DNA of 64,000 bases from positions 1-64,000 of the forward strand of contig NZ_WTYA01000009.1 in assembly GCF_009828025.1 (NCBI RefSeq), written 5' to 3'. Below are positions 17,016-26,394 of the stretch, piece after piece. The position numbers were made by a program, and so were the translations under genes. The notes beneath the pieces are model-generated. The model did no database searches. It was not told where the DNA came from and saw only the letters and a list, made by a program, of their open reading frames with translations. Position 1 is the stretch's first letter, and every line of letters begins with the position of its first letter. Origin of the DNA: Qipengyuania algicida. Lineage in GTDB: Bacteria > Pseudomonadota > Alphaproteobacteria > Sphingomonadales > Sphingomonadaceae.

Positions 17016-18475
17016 ACCGTAACACCCTACGCTATGCCGCCGCCGCGTTGGCACTCGCCACCAGCGCCTGCGCCTTCGGTCATGCCCCCGCCGTGGAGCC
17101 GGACAGCGTGTGGCAGCCGAGCCCGGAATCGACCATCCACCATCCCGCATGGTCGAAAGAGGGCGTGCTTTACCAGATCAACACCCGCCAGTTCACGCCG
17201 GAGGGCACTTTTCGCGCGGCGGAAAAGCAGTTGCCCCGGCTCAAGAAACTGGGCGTCAACATCCTTTGGCTGATGCCGATCCATCCCATCGGGGAAAAGA
17301 ACCGCAAGGGCACGCTGGGCAGCCCCTATTCGGTACAGGATTATCGCGCGGTCAATCCCCGGCTCGGCACGAAGGAGGATTTCAAGCACTTCGTCGACAC
17401 CGCCCATGCCATGGGTTTCCATGTCATCCTCGACTGGGTCGCCAACCACACCGCTTGGGACAACAAGCTCGCGAGCGAACATCCCGACTGGTACGAGAAG
17501 AACTGGAAGGGCGGGTTCACCCCGACCCCCTGGCTCGACTGGAGTGACATCATCGACCTCGACTGGTCGAAGCCCGGCGTGCGCAAATATATCGGGGAAT
17601 CGATGGAAATGTGGGTGCGCGACTATGGCGTGGATGGCTTCCGCGCCGATGTCGCGGGCTATGTCCCGCTCGATTTCTGGGACAAGGAGCGCAAGCGCCT
17701 GGAAGCGATCAAACCGGTCTTCATGCTCGCCGAATGGAAGACGCCCGAAATGACCCGCAACGCTTTCGACGCGGTCTATGCCTGGGAATGGCACAACACG
17801 ATGAAGGACATCGCGCAAGGGCGCGCCGACGCCAGCGCGCTCGATGGCTATTATGCAGAAGCCGAAAGTGCCTGGCCGCGCGCGGCGATGCGGCTGACCT
17901 ATGTCGCCAATCACGATTCCAACGCCTGGGAAGGCACGCAGTACGAGAATTTCGGCGATGCGTTGCCGGCGGTGATCGCGCTGTCCTTCACCGGCGAAGG
18001 CTTGCCGATGATCTACAACGGGCAGGAGGCATGCAACCACAAGCGGCTCGAATTCTTCGAAAAGGATCCGATCGACTGGAGTCAGGGCAAGGACTGCAAG
18101 CTCGGCGCGCTCTTCACCGACCTGATCGCCTTCCGCAAGGCCAACCCTGCGCTCGCCAACAACCCGTGGGGCGGACGGATGGGCAAGCTCGACAATGACC
18201 AGCCATCGCAATTGTTCTCGTGGATTCGCCATGTCGACGGCAACACGGTGGTCGGCCTGTTCAATTTGTCGCCCAAGCCGGTGACCGCGCATCTGACCGA
18301 TGCCCATGGGGCTGGTCGCTACAGTGAATTCGGCACTGGCAAGGAAGTGGTTCTGGCGTCGGGCAGCACAGTCAGCCTCCCGGCGTGGGGCTATCGCCTG
18401 CTCTCGGGCAATGGCGAAGAAAGTGGACCGCGGATCATGGGCGGGGCACCGGGAACCGCGGGCGCGCCTCGCTAG
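17012..18475 (+). CDS. GH13 alpha-amylase family enzyme, probable lipoprotein
   Basis: 487 residues. The short N-terminal signal ends TSAC (C20), a possible lipobox, so it may be lipid-anchored. The barrel begins at GVLYQINTRQF. The triad is D213 in GFRADVAG, E241 in MLAEWK and D302 in VANHDSN. The GFRAD/LAEW motifs and the short B domain differ from the amylase at 3909, so the two are not recent duplicates. It ends the rightward operon, with ATGA overlap to the GH32 gene. Likely substrate is maltooligosaccharide or a sucrose-related glucoside. The Gly/Pro-rich tail after about residue 465 is probably disordered. Confidence 0.9.
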   Translation: MNRNTLRYAAAALALATSACAFGHAPAVEPDSVWQPSPESTIHHPAWSKEGVLYQINTRQFTPEGTFRAAEKQLPRLKKLGVNILWLMPIHPIGEKNRKGTLGSPYSVQDYRAVNPRLGTKEDFKHFVDTAHAMGFHVILDWVANHTAWDNKLASEHPDWYEKNWKGGFTPTPWLDWSDIIDLDWSKPGVRKYIGESMEMWVRDYGVDGFRADVAGYVPLDFWDKERKRLEAIKPVFMLAEWKTPEMTRNAFDAVYAWEWHNTMKDIAQGRADASALDGYYAEAESAWPRAAMRLTYVANHDSNAWEGTQYENFGDALPAVIALSFTGEGLPMIYNGQEACNHKRLEFFEKDPIDWSQGKDCKLGALFTDLIAFRKANPALANNPWGGRMGKLDNDQPSQLFSWIRHVDGNTVVGLFNLSPKPVTAHLTDAHGAGRYSEFGTGKEVVLASGSTVSLPAWGYRLLSGNGEESGPRIMGGAPGTAGAPR

Positions 18476-18506
18476 TAGCTATTCTATACTGCAGCGCACA
18501 AAATTC

Positions 18507-18530
18507 GCCGGGTCATGCGCTTGACCCGGC
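18507..18530 (+). terminator. Hairpin ending the rightward sugar operon
   Basis: GCCGGGTC (18507-18514) pairs perfectly with GACCCGGC (18523-18530) around an 8-base loop, 31 bases after the GH13 stop. There is no U-tract, so it may work with Rho or only protect the 3' end. Confidence 0.5.
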
Positions 18531-18591
18531 ATTGCGCGCGTGAGACGCATCCGGGACATCCGACCCCGGCAAACTGGACAAGGAGCCTCAT

Positions 18592-21324
18592 ATGGCCGTC
18601 GCCCCCCTGCTCGAACGATTGCGCGAGCTGGCGCAGCACACCGCCCAAACGCCGCTGTACAATCCCGTCTTCCAGCTTAGCCATGAGCTGTCGCGCGAGC
18701 TGGAACGCGGCGAAATCGCGCTCGACGATATCGAGGCATGGGTCGGTGAGTTGTACGACGAAAGCCTGGGCGCGCGGGCGGCGCGGATCCGACGGCTGCT
18801 GGCCGAGCCCGCGCCCGACGCGGTCCCGCCGGAGGACTTCGCGATGTTTCGCGGGCGCTGGGAAAACCCGGTCCTGCACGCAGTGTTCACCGCGCATCCC
18901 ACCTTCCTGCTGAGCCCGGCGGAATATCGTCATATCGCCGAAAAGGCGCTGGGCGAGACACAAGATGGCTCCGCCCGGCCGGAAAGCCCGGAGATCACCC
19001 TGCCGTTCGAGCATGGCCGCGCGATGGCAGCTATCGCCAATGCACAACATGCGCGCGATCGCATCGTGTCCGGCCTGTGCGGGGAAGCGCGTGAGAAATG
19101 GCCGGAGGAATGGGCGGATTTTGCCCCGCTACCGTTCCGTTTTGCGACCTGGGTCGGTTACGACATGGACGGCCGTACCGACATCAAGTGGCACACTTCG
19201 ATCGGTTTTCGCCTGACCGAAAAGGCGATGCGGCTGGCAAGTTATGTCGAACAACTCGAAGCGATCGACGAGGCACATCCCTTGCTCGACACGCTGCGCC
19301 CGGCTGCCAAATATGCGCAGGCGCGTGCGGACGACTTCGCCGAAGACCTCAGCGAACCGGCGGCACTGTCGGCTGCTGCCAACCGCCTGACCGCTGACGA
19401 TCCGGCCAAGCTGCTGTCGCTGGCCCCGCTTATCGCGGCGCTCGAACAGGAAGCCGGTGAGACGGATGGAGGGCGGGCAATTGCGCTCAAGACGCTCGCC
19501 GCCGCCATGCGTGCCGACGGGTTGGGGATGGGCTGGGTCCATTTCCGCGTCAACGCCAAGCAATTGCACAATGCGCTGCGCCAGCATCTGGGTGAAAGCG
19601 AAAGCTTCGATATCGCCAGCAAGAGTGCGCTCGCGACACTGGCCCGCATGGTCGAGGAGGTCGAGCCGCGCCACGCCAATTTCGCCGCGCTGGCGATCGA
19701 AAGCTCGACCGCGGTGCGCCAGTTCCTCGCTATGGCGCAAATCCTCAAGCACATCGATGGCGACAGCCCGATCCGAATGTTGATCGCCGAATGCGAACAG
19801 CCTGCCACCGTGCTCGCAGCGCTGTACTTCTCGCGCCTGTTCGGGATCGAGGAGCGGGTCGATATCTCGCCCCTGTTCGAAACCGATGAGGCGCTCGAAC
19901 ATGGTGGGCGGCTGCTCGATTCGCTGCTCGCGGAAGACGTCTATCGCAGCTACGCCCGCAAGCGCGGACGGGTCGCGATCCAGACCGGTTTTTCCGACGC
20001 CGGGCGTTTCCTCGGACAGATTCCCGCAAGCCTTGCGATCGAGCGGCTTCAGGGGCGGCTCGCAGAAGCGATGGCGGCCAATGGTCTCGGTGATGTCGCA
20101 GCCCTTATCTTCGATACGCATGGCGAGGGTATGGGGCGCGGAGCCCATCCCGGCGGGTTCGGCGACCGGCTTGAATGGCCGCTCAGCCCATGGGCCCGGC
20201 GCCGCTTTTCCGGTGCGGGTATCCGGCTGGAACCCGAAGCGAGCTTTCAGGGTGGCGATGGTTACGTCTGGTTCGACACGCCCGAGATTGCATTTCGCAC
20301 ACTGTCGCGGATCGCGGCGGAAGCGCGGCGCGCACCTGTCACCGAGAAGGACCCTTTCTACCAGCGCACCGATCTCAGCCTCGATTTCTACCGCGCGATC
20401 AAGGATCACCAGCAGGATTATTTCGAGAGCCGGACTTATGCCCGCGCGGTGACAGCCTTCGGTCTCGGCCTGCTCAACACCACCGGCAGCCGCAAGTCGC
20501 GCCGTCAGTCCGATATTGCTTCGGACCGCGATATGCATTTGCGACAGATCCGCGCGATCCCGCATAACGCGATCCTCCAGCAGCTCGGCTATCCGGTGAA
20601 CATTATCGCCGGGATGGGCAGCGCAACTGCCGGTCAGTTCGAGGATATGGCAGGACTGCTGGCCGAGAGCCCGCGTGGACGCCAGATCGTGCGGCTGGTG
20701 CGCGCTTCCAACGAACTCGCCAGTATCAAGACGGTCGCCGCTTTCGGCGAGCTGTTCAATTCGGCCTATTGGGCAAGCCGCCCCTATCGCGGCACCGAAG
20801 ACCACATCGCCGGTGCCTGCGAGACGCTGGCCGACTATCTCATCGGGGATGATCGTGCGGGCACATTCCGCCGTCTTGCCTCGCGGCTCCGGGTCGATGC
20901 TCTCAAACTCCATCGCCTGCTGGCCCTTGTTCCCGACGAGACGCCGCCGTCAGACCGCGAGCACACAAGGCGGATCATCGGGGTGTTGCAAGCACTGCGG
21001 CTGACCTTGTTCATGCACATGCTGGTAAAGGCGGTCTCGATCCCCGCATTCAGCCGCGCCAATGATATCAGCCGTCACGACGTGCTCGAGATGATCTTTT
21101 CCTTGCGGACCGATGACGCGCTCAAGCAATTGCGCCGCGCCTTCCCGACCAGCTTCCCGGTGCTCGACGATTTCTCCATGTCCGAACCCGCTGACTATCC
21201 CGCTCCCGGGCGGCAGGGCTATGCGACGATCAGGGATGAATACATCGACCCGATCGAGCGCGCCTATCTGCTGAGCTTGAGGATATCGACGGCGGTGGCC
21301 AACCAGTTCGGCGCCCACGGTTAG
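18592..21324 (+). CDS. Phosphoenolpyruvate carboxylase homologue with altered active site
   Basis: 910 residues, the length of PEP carboxylase, which makes oxaloacetate from PEP and bicarbonate. The family fold is traceable: FTAHPT (99-104, with the catalytic His of E. coli H138), ISPLFETDEALEHG (425-438), and the segments matching SDSxKD and FHGRGG. But the aligned catalytic residues differ: E. coli K546 is R472 (GFSDAGRFLG), H579 is D508 and R581 is H510 (FDTHGEGMGRG), R396 is N321, and GGDRDGNP reads GYDMDGRT. The C-terminus ends GAHG rather than RNTG. R516 and D469 are kept. It has its own AAGGAG site and stands alone. The family call is safe; PEP carboxylase activity is not. Confidence 0.75.
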   Translation: MAVAPLLERLRELAQHTAQTPLYNPVFQLSHELSRELERGEIALDDIEAWVGELYDESLGARAARIRRLLAEPAPDAVPPEDFAMFRGRWENPVLHAVFTAHPTFLLSPAEYRHIAEKALGETQDGSARPESPEITLPFEHGRAMAAIANAQHARDRIVSGLCGEAREKWPEEWADFAPLPFRFATWVGYDMDGRTDIKWHTSIGFRLTEKAMRLASYVEQLEAIDEAHPLLDTLRPAAKYAQARADDFAEDLSEPAALSAAANRLTADDPAKLLSLAPLIAALEQEAGETDGGRAIALKTLAAAMRADGLGMGWVHFRVNAKQLHNALRQHLGESESFDIASKSALATLARMVEEVEPRHANFAALAIESSTAVRQFLAMAQILKHIDGDSPIRMLIAECEQPATVLAALYFSRLFGIEERVDISPLFETDEALEHGGRLLDSLLAEDVYRSYARKRGRVAIQTGFSDAGRFLGQIPASLAIERLQGRLAEAMAANGLGDVAALIFDTHGEGMGRGAHPGGFGDRLEWPLSPWARRRFSGAGIRLEPEASFQGGDGYVWFDTPEIAFRTLSRIAAEARRAPVTEKDPFYQRTDLSLDFYRAIKDHQQDYFESRTYARAVTAFGLGLLNTTGSRKSRRQSDIASDRDMHLRQIRAIPHNAILQQLGYPVNIIAGMGSATAGQFEDMAGLLAESPRGRQIVRLVRASNELASIKTVAAFGELFNSAYWASRPYRGTEDHIAGACETLADYLIGDDRAGTFRRLASRLRVDALKLHRLLALVPDETPPSDREHTRRIIGVLQALRLTLFMHMLVKAVSIPAFSRANDISRHDVLEMIFSLRTDDALKQLRRAFPTSFPVLDDFSMSEPADYPAPGRQGYATIRDEYIDPIERAYLLSLRISTAVANQFGAHG

Positions 21325-21418
21325 GTGTGGGCCTGAGCGTGTAAAGGTTGCACCTTGCAACGGGGCTGGCGCCTCGCGGCATAGTGCGATAGTCTCTTCC
21401 GATCTGGGAGAGACAGAT

Positions 21419-22924
21419 ATGACAGAAACGGCAACCGACTTCGACGTCCTGATCGTGGGCGCGGGCATTTCCGGTATCGGCATGGCGGCGCACATGACCG
21501 AGAAAGTGCCGGGGATGAGCTACGCGATCCTCGAAAGGCGAGAGAACCTCGGCGGTACCTGGGACCTGTTCCGCTATCCCGGAATTCGTTCGGACAGCGA
21601 CATGCACACGCTGGGCTTCGATTTCGAGCCCTGGCGGCACGAGAAGTCGATCGCCGATGGCCCTTCGATCCTCGAATATCTCGACCAGATCGCCGACGAG
21701 CGCGGCATTCGCCAGCATATCCGTTTCGGCCACAAGGTCATTGCGGCAGACTTTCATTCCGCCCAGGCGCGTTGGCATGTCACCATCGAAGTTGCCGAGG
21801 GCGAGCGCAAGCATCTGACCGCCAACTGGCTGTATCTTGCATCGGGCTATTACGATTACGACGAACCCTTCGATCCCGGATTCGATTTCGGCGAATTCGA
21901 AGGCAAGGTGGTCCATCCGCAGTTCTGGCCCGAGGATCTCAACTATGCGGGCAAGCGCGTGGTGGTGATCGGCAGCGGCGCGACCGCAGTCACGATCGTG
22001 CCGTCGGTTGCCAAAAAGGCCGCCCATGTCACCATGCTCCAGCGCACGCCGACCTGGATGTTCTCGCGGCCCGCCAAGGACGGAATCGCCAATTTCCTGC
22101 GCAAGATCCTGCCCGAAAAGCTCGCCTACCGGATCACCCGGTGGAAGAACATCACCCTGCAGGACAAGGGCTTCAAACGCGCACGGGAAAAGCCGGAAAA
22201 GGTCGGCGAATTCCTGCACAAGCGGATTCGCAAGATCATGGGGAAGGATTTCGATCTGACCCCGTTCACACCGCCCTACAATCCGTGGGACCAGCGGCTG
22301 TGCCTTGTGCCGGACGATGATTTGTTCGAGGCGCTGCGTGGCGGCAAGGCGGATATCGTCACTGGCCAGATCGCCGCATTCGACAAAGGCGGCGTGACGC
22401 TGAAATCGGGCGACGAGCTGCCCGCTGATATCGTCGTCACTGCGACCGGGCTGAAACTTGCCGTAGCGGGCAAGATCGCGGTTAGCGTCGATGGGGCGCC
22501 GATCGATTTCGCCGAACATTTCTATTACAAGGGCTGCATGTTCTCCAATGTGCCGAACCTGTCGGTGGTGTTCGGCTATCTCAACGCGAGCTGGACCCTG
22601 CGGGCGGACATCAATTCCGACTACGTGTGCCGCGTGCTCAAGCTGATGCGCACCAAGGGAGTGGACATCGCCGTGCCGTTGCTCGCCGACGATCATGGGC
22701 TGGAAGAGGACGACATCTTCGATTTCTCCAGCGGCTATATCCAGCGTGGCAAGCATCTGATGCCGAAGAACGCGGTCGGCTATCCGTGGCGGCTCAACCA
22801 GGAATATGTGATCGATCGCAAGCGGATGCAGTCTGATCCGGTCGAGGATGGTATCCTGGCGTTGCGCAAGGCTCAGAGCGCGGCACCGGCTGCGGTGGCT
22901 CCCGACTCCACATTGGTCGCCTGA
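21419..22924 (+). CDS. FAD/NADPH monooxygenase, Baeyer-Villiger type
   Basis: 501 residues. An FAD Rossmann motif GAGISG (14-19) and an NADPH motif GSGATA (185-190) flank the Baeyer-Villiger fingerprint F-x-G-x-x-x-H-x-x-x-W-P at 160-171 (FEGKVVHPQFWP). The family inserts oxygen next to a ketone to give esters or lactones, or oxidises heteroatoms. GGTWDLFRYPGIRSDSDMH (45-63) is typical of the FAD-binding half. The ATG follows GGGAGAGAC. No pathway genes are adjacent, so the substrate is unknown. Confidence 0.9.
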   Translation: MTETATDFDVLIVGAGISGIGMAAHMTEKVPGMSYAILERRENLGGTWDLFRYPGIRSDSDMHTLGFDFEPWRHEKSIADGPSILEYLDQIADERGIRQHIRFGHKVIAADFHSAQARWHVTIEVAEGERKHLTANWLYLASGYYDYDEPFDPGFDFGEFEGKVVHPQFWPEDLNYAGKRVVVIGSGATAVTIVPSVAKKAAHVTMLQRTPTWMFSRPAKDGIANFLRKILPEKLAYRITRWKNITLQDKGFKRAREKPEKVGEFLHKRIRKIMGKDFDLTPFTPPYNPWDQRLCLVPDDDLFEALRGGKADIVTGQIAAFDKGGVTLKSGDELPADIVVTATGLKLAVAGKIAVSVDGAPIDFAEHFYYKGCMFSNVPNLSVVFGYLNASWTLRADINSDYVCRVLKLMRTKGVDIAVPLLADDHGLEEDDIFDFSSGYIQRGKHLMPKNAVGYPWRLNQEYVIDRKRMQSDPVEDGILALRKAQSAAPAAVAPDSTLVA

Positions 22925-22983
22925 TCGCGCTCGCGTCACGGATTGTGCCTTGCCTTGCTCGCCATCGCTCCTAAGCAGGGGGG

Positions 22984-23742
22984 ATGGCTGGCAAGATCTA
23001 CACTGCCGGGTTGGTCGTCATCGGTGACGAAATCCTGTCCGGGCGCACGCATGACAAGAACATCGCCCAGATCGCGAGCTGGTTGCAGGTGCAGGGTATT
23101 CGCCTTGCCGAAGTGCGCGTGGTGCCCGATGTAGAAGGCCGGATCGTCGAGGCGGTCAACGCCTTGCGCGCGGCCAACGACTATCTCTTCACGACCGGCG
23201 GAATCGGCCCGACGCATGACGATATCACCGTCGACGCGATTGCCGCTGCGCTGGGCGTACCGGTGGTCATCCATCCCGATGCGCGCGCCATTCTCGAACG
23301 CTATTATGCCGACAAGCCGGGCGGGCTGACCGACGCGCGGCTGCGCATGGCGCGCGTTCCGCAAGGGGGCGAGCTGATCCCCAATCGCATGTCCGGCGCG
23401 CCGGGGATCAAGGTCGGCAAACTGTTCATCATGGCCGGTGTCCCGCATATCACAGCGGGAATGCTTGAAGCATTGACGGGGACGCTCGAAGGCGGCGCAC
23501 CTTTGCTCAGCGAGACAATTGGCTGCTGGACTGCCGAAAGCGAAGTGGCCGATCTGTTGCGCGAGGTGGAAAAGGCACATCCCGAATGCCAGATCGGCAG
23601 CTATCCCTTCTTCCGCAAGGGCCGGGTAGGGGCCAATTTCGTGGTCCGCTCGACCGAAGCGGATCAGTTGGCTGCCTGTGTCGATGCGCTATGCGCCGCG
23701 CTGGGTGAGGAAGGCATGGACTTCACCCCCGGCGGCATCTGA
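22984..23742 (+). CDS. CinA-like molybdopterin-binding-domain protein (COG1058)
   Basis: 252 residues. The N-terminal two thirds form the MoaB/Mog-type fold: GLVVIGDEILSGRTHDKN (9-26) and FTTGGIGPTHDD are the CinA hallmarks. The C-terminal deamidase domain of full-length CinA (about 400 residues) is missing, as in many alphaproteobacteria that carry it as a separate gene. Family members have been linked to ADP-ribose or NMN handling; which activity this short form has is not clear. It starts with GGGGGG upstream and ends at a strong terminator. Confidence 0.85.
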   Translation: MAGKIYTAGLVVIGDEILSGRTHDKNIAQIASWLQVQGIRLAEVRVVPDVEGRIVEAVNALRAANDYLFTTGGIGPTHDDITVDAIAAALGVPVVIHPDARAILERYYADKPGGLTDARLRMARVPQGGELIPNRMSGAPGIKVGKLFIMAGVPHITAGMLEALTGTLEGGAPLLSETIGCWTAESEVADLLREVEKAHPECQIGSYPFFRKGRVGANFVVRSTEADQLAACVDALCAALGEEGMDFTPGGI

Positions 23743-23768
23743 CCGCCCGATAGCGGCCTTTCGATGCG

Positions 23769-23812
23769 CCAATTCCCGCCCGAACAGCGTGCCGGGCGGG
23801 GGTTGGCCTTTT
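23769..23812 (+). terminator. Rho-independent terminator after the CinA-like gene
   Basis: A 14-bp stem (23769-23782 with 23793-23806, two G-U pairs) with a 10-base loop is followed by CCUUUU. The opposite strand has no U-tract, so it mainly stops rightward transcription ahead of the convergent peptidase gene. Confidence 0.75.
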
Positions 23813-23817
23813 GTGGT

Positions 23818-25482
23818 TTAGCTGCCGACGTTGTCGGTCCGCTGGATGAAGGCCGCGACATTGTCATGCAGCTTCTTGAGAGCGGGCACATGGGCATAGA
23901 CCATATGGCCTGACTGGTAATACTTATACTCGATGTTGTTCTGCAGGCTGTCGGGGATCGGCAAATGGTGCATCTCGTACCAGCCTTCGTAGAACGGCGT
24001 CGCGAGATCGAAATAACCGCCGTTGACCATCACCTTGAGGTCGGGATTGTATTTCATCGCCTGCGCCAGATCGGGCATCACATTGGTCGCCCCGCGGATC
24101 GGGAATGGCATGCCGGGCTGCTGATGGTTGAAATCCCACTGCTGGAAGACGTTGATCTCCGGCTTGTAGGTCAGGCCCTGTCCGTAGTTCAGGTCCTTGC
24201 GGACATAATTGTTGAAGCTGGAAACATAGGCTGAGCTGATCGCGGCGGATTGTGGATCGTATTGCGTGCTTTCGCCCAGCGGGTCCATCGCGGGGCCGGA
24301 GAACCGGCTATCGAGACGGCCGGTGGCCAGGTCACTGTCGATCTGAAGTTCATGCGCGAATTGCCCGCCATCGACCCGCAGATTGGCCTTCATGATATAG
24401 CCGACGGGAAGCCCGGTGTATTGCGCAAGCTGCTGGGCCACCTTCTGCTTGGTCGCCGGGTCGAGCTCCGATCCCTGCGCCAGCGCCTCGGTATAGGTGG
24501 TGGTGGCGAAATGTTCGACCTGCTTGAGGAAGGCAGGCAGATCGGCCGGGCGGGTGCCTGGCAGCTTGTTGTGATACCACGCGGTCGCGGCATAGGTCGG
24601 CAGGGCGACGACATAGGGTTCTTCGGTGCCGGGATTGAGCGTGGGCGTGTCGATCGACAGGTCGAAGTTGAGGATCTGCGAGAGCAGTATCACACCGTTG
24701 AAGTCGATATCGCTGCCGGTTTCCAGATCGTTGACCACCACGGCCGAACGCGGCGTGCCGTAGCTTTCGCCGAACAGATATTTGGGGCTGTTCCAGCGGT
24801 TGTACTTGCTCAGGAATGCCTTGATGAAGCTGGAGAAAGCGTGGCCGTCGGCATCGACGCCGTAGAATGCCTTGTCTGCGTCCTTGCCCGCAATGCGCGA
24901 AAAGCCGGTGCCCGGTGCGTCAATGAAGACGAGGTCGGTGCTGTCGAGCAGGCTATAGGCATTGTCGACCAGCTTGTAAGGCGCGGCAGGCGTGTGGGTG
25001 TCGTCATTGGTGACAACGCGGCGAGGGCCGAATGCACCCATGTGGAGCCAGACCGAAGATGAGCCGGGTCCGCCATTGTAGAGGAAGGTGATCGGGCGAT
25101 CTTTCGACGGGGCGCCGTTCTTGAAATAGGCGACATAGAACATGCTCGCCTCGGCACTGGGCTCACCCTTGCCATTGTCATGCTCGGCATCCTTCACCCG
25201 CCAATTGGTATCGTTCCAGCCAGCCGGATGAACGACCAGCGTTCCGGCCACGGCCTTGTATGAAATCTGCTTGCCTTCGACATTGACCGTACCGGTGGTG
25301 GTCGAACTGGTCGGATGGAACAGCACGTCGGGGCCGCTGTCATTGCTGTTGTCGGCGGTCTTGGCCGACTGGTCGCTGGATGCTTGGCCGCTGTCTTTCG
25401 CCTGCGCGCCTGTGGCACACAATGCGAGCGCGGCGCAGCCCAGCGCCAGGGTGGAGATTGATTTGCGATTAGAAATTTTCAT
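23818..25482 (-). CDS. Secreted S10-family serine carboxypeptidase
   Basis: 554 residues with a signal peptide (about 1-28, ending GAQA) and a Ser/Asp-rich spacer. S10 marks: oxyanion loop YNGGPGSSS (135-143), nucleophile S240 in FGESYG, and a His in QSGHMVYAH near the C-terminus. It removes C-terminal amino acids from peptides in the periplasm or outside the cell. The ATG is preceded by GGGAGG. It has its own transcript: the neighbours are a convergent gene and the rplA terminator. Confidence 0.9.
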   Translation of the reverse strand: MKISNRKSISTLALGCAALALCATGAQAKDSGQASSDQSAKTADNSNDSGPDVLFHPTSSTTTGTVNVEGKQISYKAVAGTLVVHPAGWNDTNWRVKDAEHDNGKGEPSAEASMFYVAYFKNGAPSKDRPITFLYNGGPGSSSVWLHMGAFGPRRVVTNDDTHTPAAPYKLVDNAYSLLDSTDLVFIDAPGTGFSRIAGKDADKAFYGVDADGHAFSSFIKAFLSKYNRWNSPKYLFGESYGTPRSAVVVNDLETGSDIDFNGVILLSQILNFDLSIDTPTLNPGTEEPYVVALPTYAATAWYHNKLPGTRPADLPAFLKQVEHFATTTYTEALAQGSELDPATKQKVAQQLAQYTGLPVGYIMKANLRVDGGQFAHELQIDSDLATGRLDSRFSGPAMDPLGESTQYDPQSAAISSAYVSSFNNYVRKDLNYGQGLTYKPEINVFQQWDFNHQQPGMPFPIRGATNVMPDLAQAMKYNPDLKVMVNGGYFDLATPFYEGWYEMHHLPIPDSLQNNIEYKYYQSGHMVYAHVPALKKLHDNVAAFIQRTDNVGS

Positions 25483-25623
25483 GGTCTTGCCTCCCGTTTG
25501 GGCGGATCATCCGATCCGGTGCATGCCCTCAAGCTGCGGGTAGTGCCAACAAGGATGGAAGGCGGAAAGAGGCGGGTGCGAATCTAACGCAAGCTTAATA
25601 TTGCGGTCATTCACCAGACGCGA

Positions 25624-25655
25624 AAGGGGCCGGCGGATCGCTCTACCGGCCCCTT
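25624..25655 (-). terminator. Terminator of the rplK-rplA operon
   Basis: AAGGGGCCGG (25624-25633) pairs perfectly with CCGGCCCCTT (25646-25655), loop 12 bases; the minus-strand RNA runs on into UUUCG. It lies 42 bases after the rplA stop codon. Confidence 0.7.
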
Positions 25656-25697
25656 GCGTTTTGTGTCGTAATACAAGGGCCTATGCGGCCCGAGCGA

Positions 25698-26390
25698 TTA
25701 CGCGCCTTCGACCTCGGCGAGATCGAGCTTGAGGCCCGGACCCATCGAGCTGGTCAGCGTGACCTTGCGGACGTACTTGCCCTTGGCGCCGCTCGGCTTG
25801 GACTTGACCACCGCTTCGGTCAGCGCCTTGAAGTTCGCCTTCAGCGCATCGTCGGTGAACGACATCTTGCCGATGCCCGAGTGGATGATGCCCTGCTTTT
25901 CGACGCGGAATTCGACCTGGCCGCCCTTGGCGTCCTTCACGGCCTGTTCCACGTTCGGCGTAACCGTGCCGAGCTTGGGGTTCGGCATCAGGCCCTTGGG
26001 ACCGAGCACCTTACCCAGACGGCCGACAACACCCATCATGTCCGGCGTGGCGATCACGCGGTCATAGTCGAGGTTGCCGTTCTGCATGTCTTCCATCAGG
26101 TCTTCGGCGCCAACCTTGTCCGCACCGGCGGCGAGCGCCTTGTCGGCATTGTCGCCACGCGCGAACACCGCGACGCGGACGTCCTTGCCGGTGCCCGAGG
26201 GCAGCGAGACCATCCCGCGGACCATCTGGTCGGCGTGGCGCGGATCGACGCCGAGGTTCATCGCGACTTCAATCGTCTCGTCGAACTTACCCTTGTGCTC
26301 ACGCAGTGTGCTCAGCGCCTCGTCGACGGTGTAGAGTTTCTCGCGATCAATGTTCGCGAGGACCTTCTGCTTCTTCGTCTGCTTTGCCAT
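25698..26390 (-). CDS. rplA: Ribosomal protein L1
   Basis: 230 residues, full length. L1 forms the mobile stalk that helps E-site tRNA leave the 50S subunit, and in many bacteria represses its own rplK-rplA mRNA. Recognisable segments are [32 protein letters not shown] and [16 protein letters not shown]. It starts four bases after the rplK stop, with GGAGGG inside the rplK end. Neither rplJ nor rplL follows; the next gene is a secreted peptidase behind a terminator. Confidence 0.98.
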   Translation of the reverse strand: MAKQTKKQKVLANIDREKLYTVDEALSTLREHKGKFDETIEVAMNLGVDPRHADQMVRGMVSLPSGTGKDVRVAVFARGDNADKALAAGADKVGAEDLMEDMQNGNLDYDRVIATPDMMGVVGRLGKVLGPKGLMPNPKLGTVTPNVEQAVKDAKGGQVEFRVEKQGIIHSGIGKMSFTDDALKANFKALTEAVVKSKPSGAKGKYVRKVTLTSSMGPGLKLDLAEVEGA

Positions 26391-26394
26391 CGTC

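Noticed and set aside
17012-18475. Duplication of the two GH13 genes (3909 and 17012)
   Set aside because: Lengths, motifs around the triad and C-terminal domains differ too much for a recent copy.
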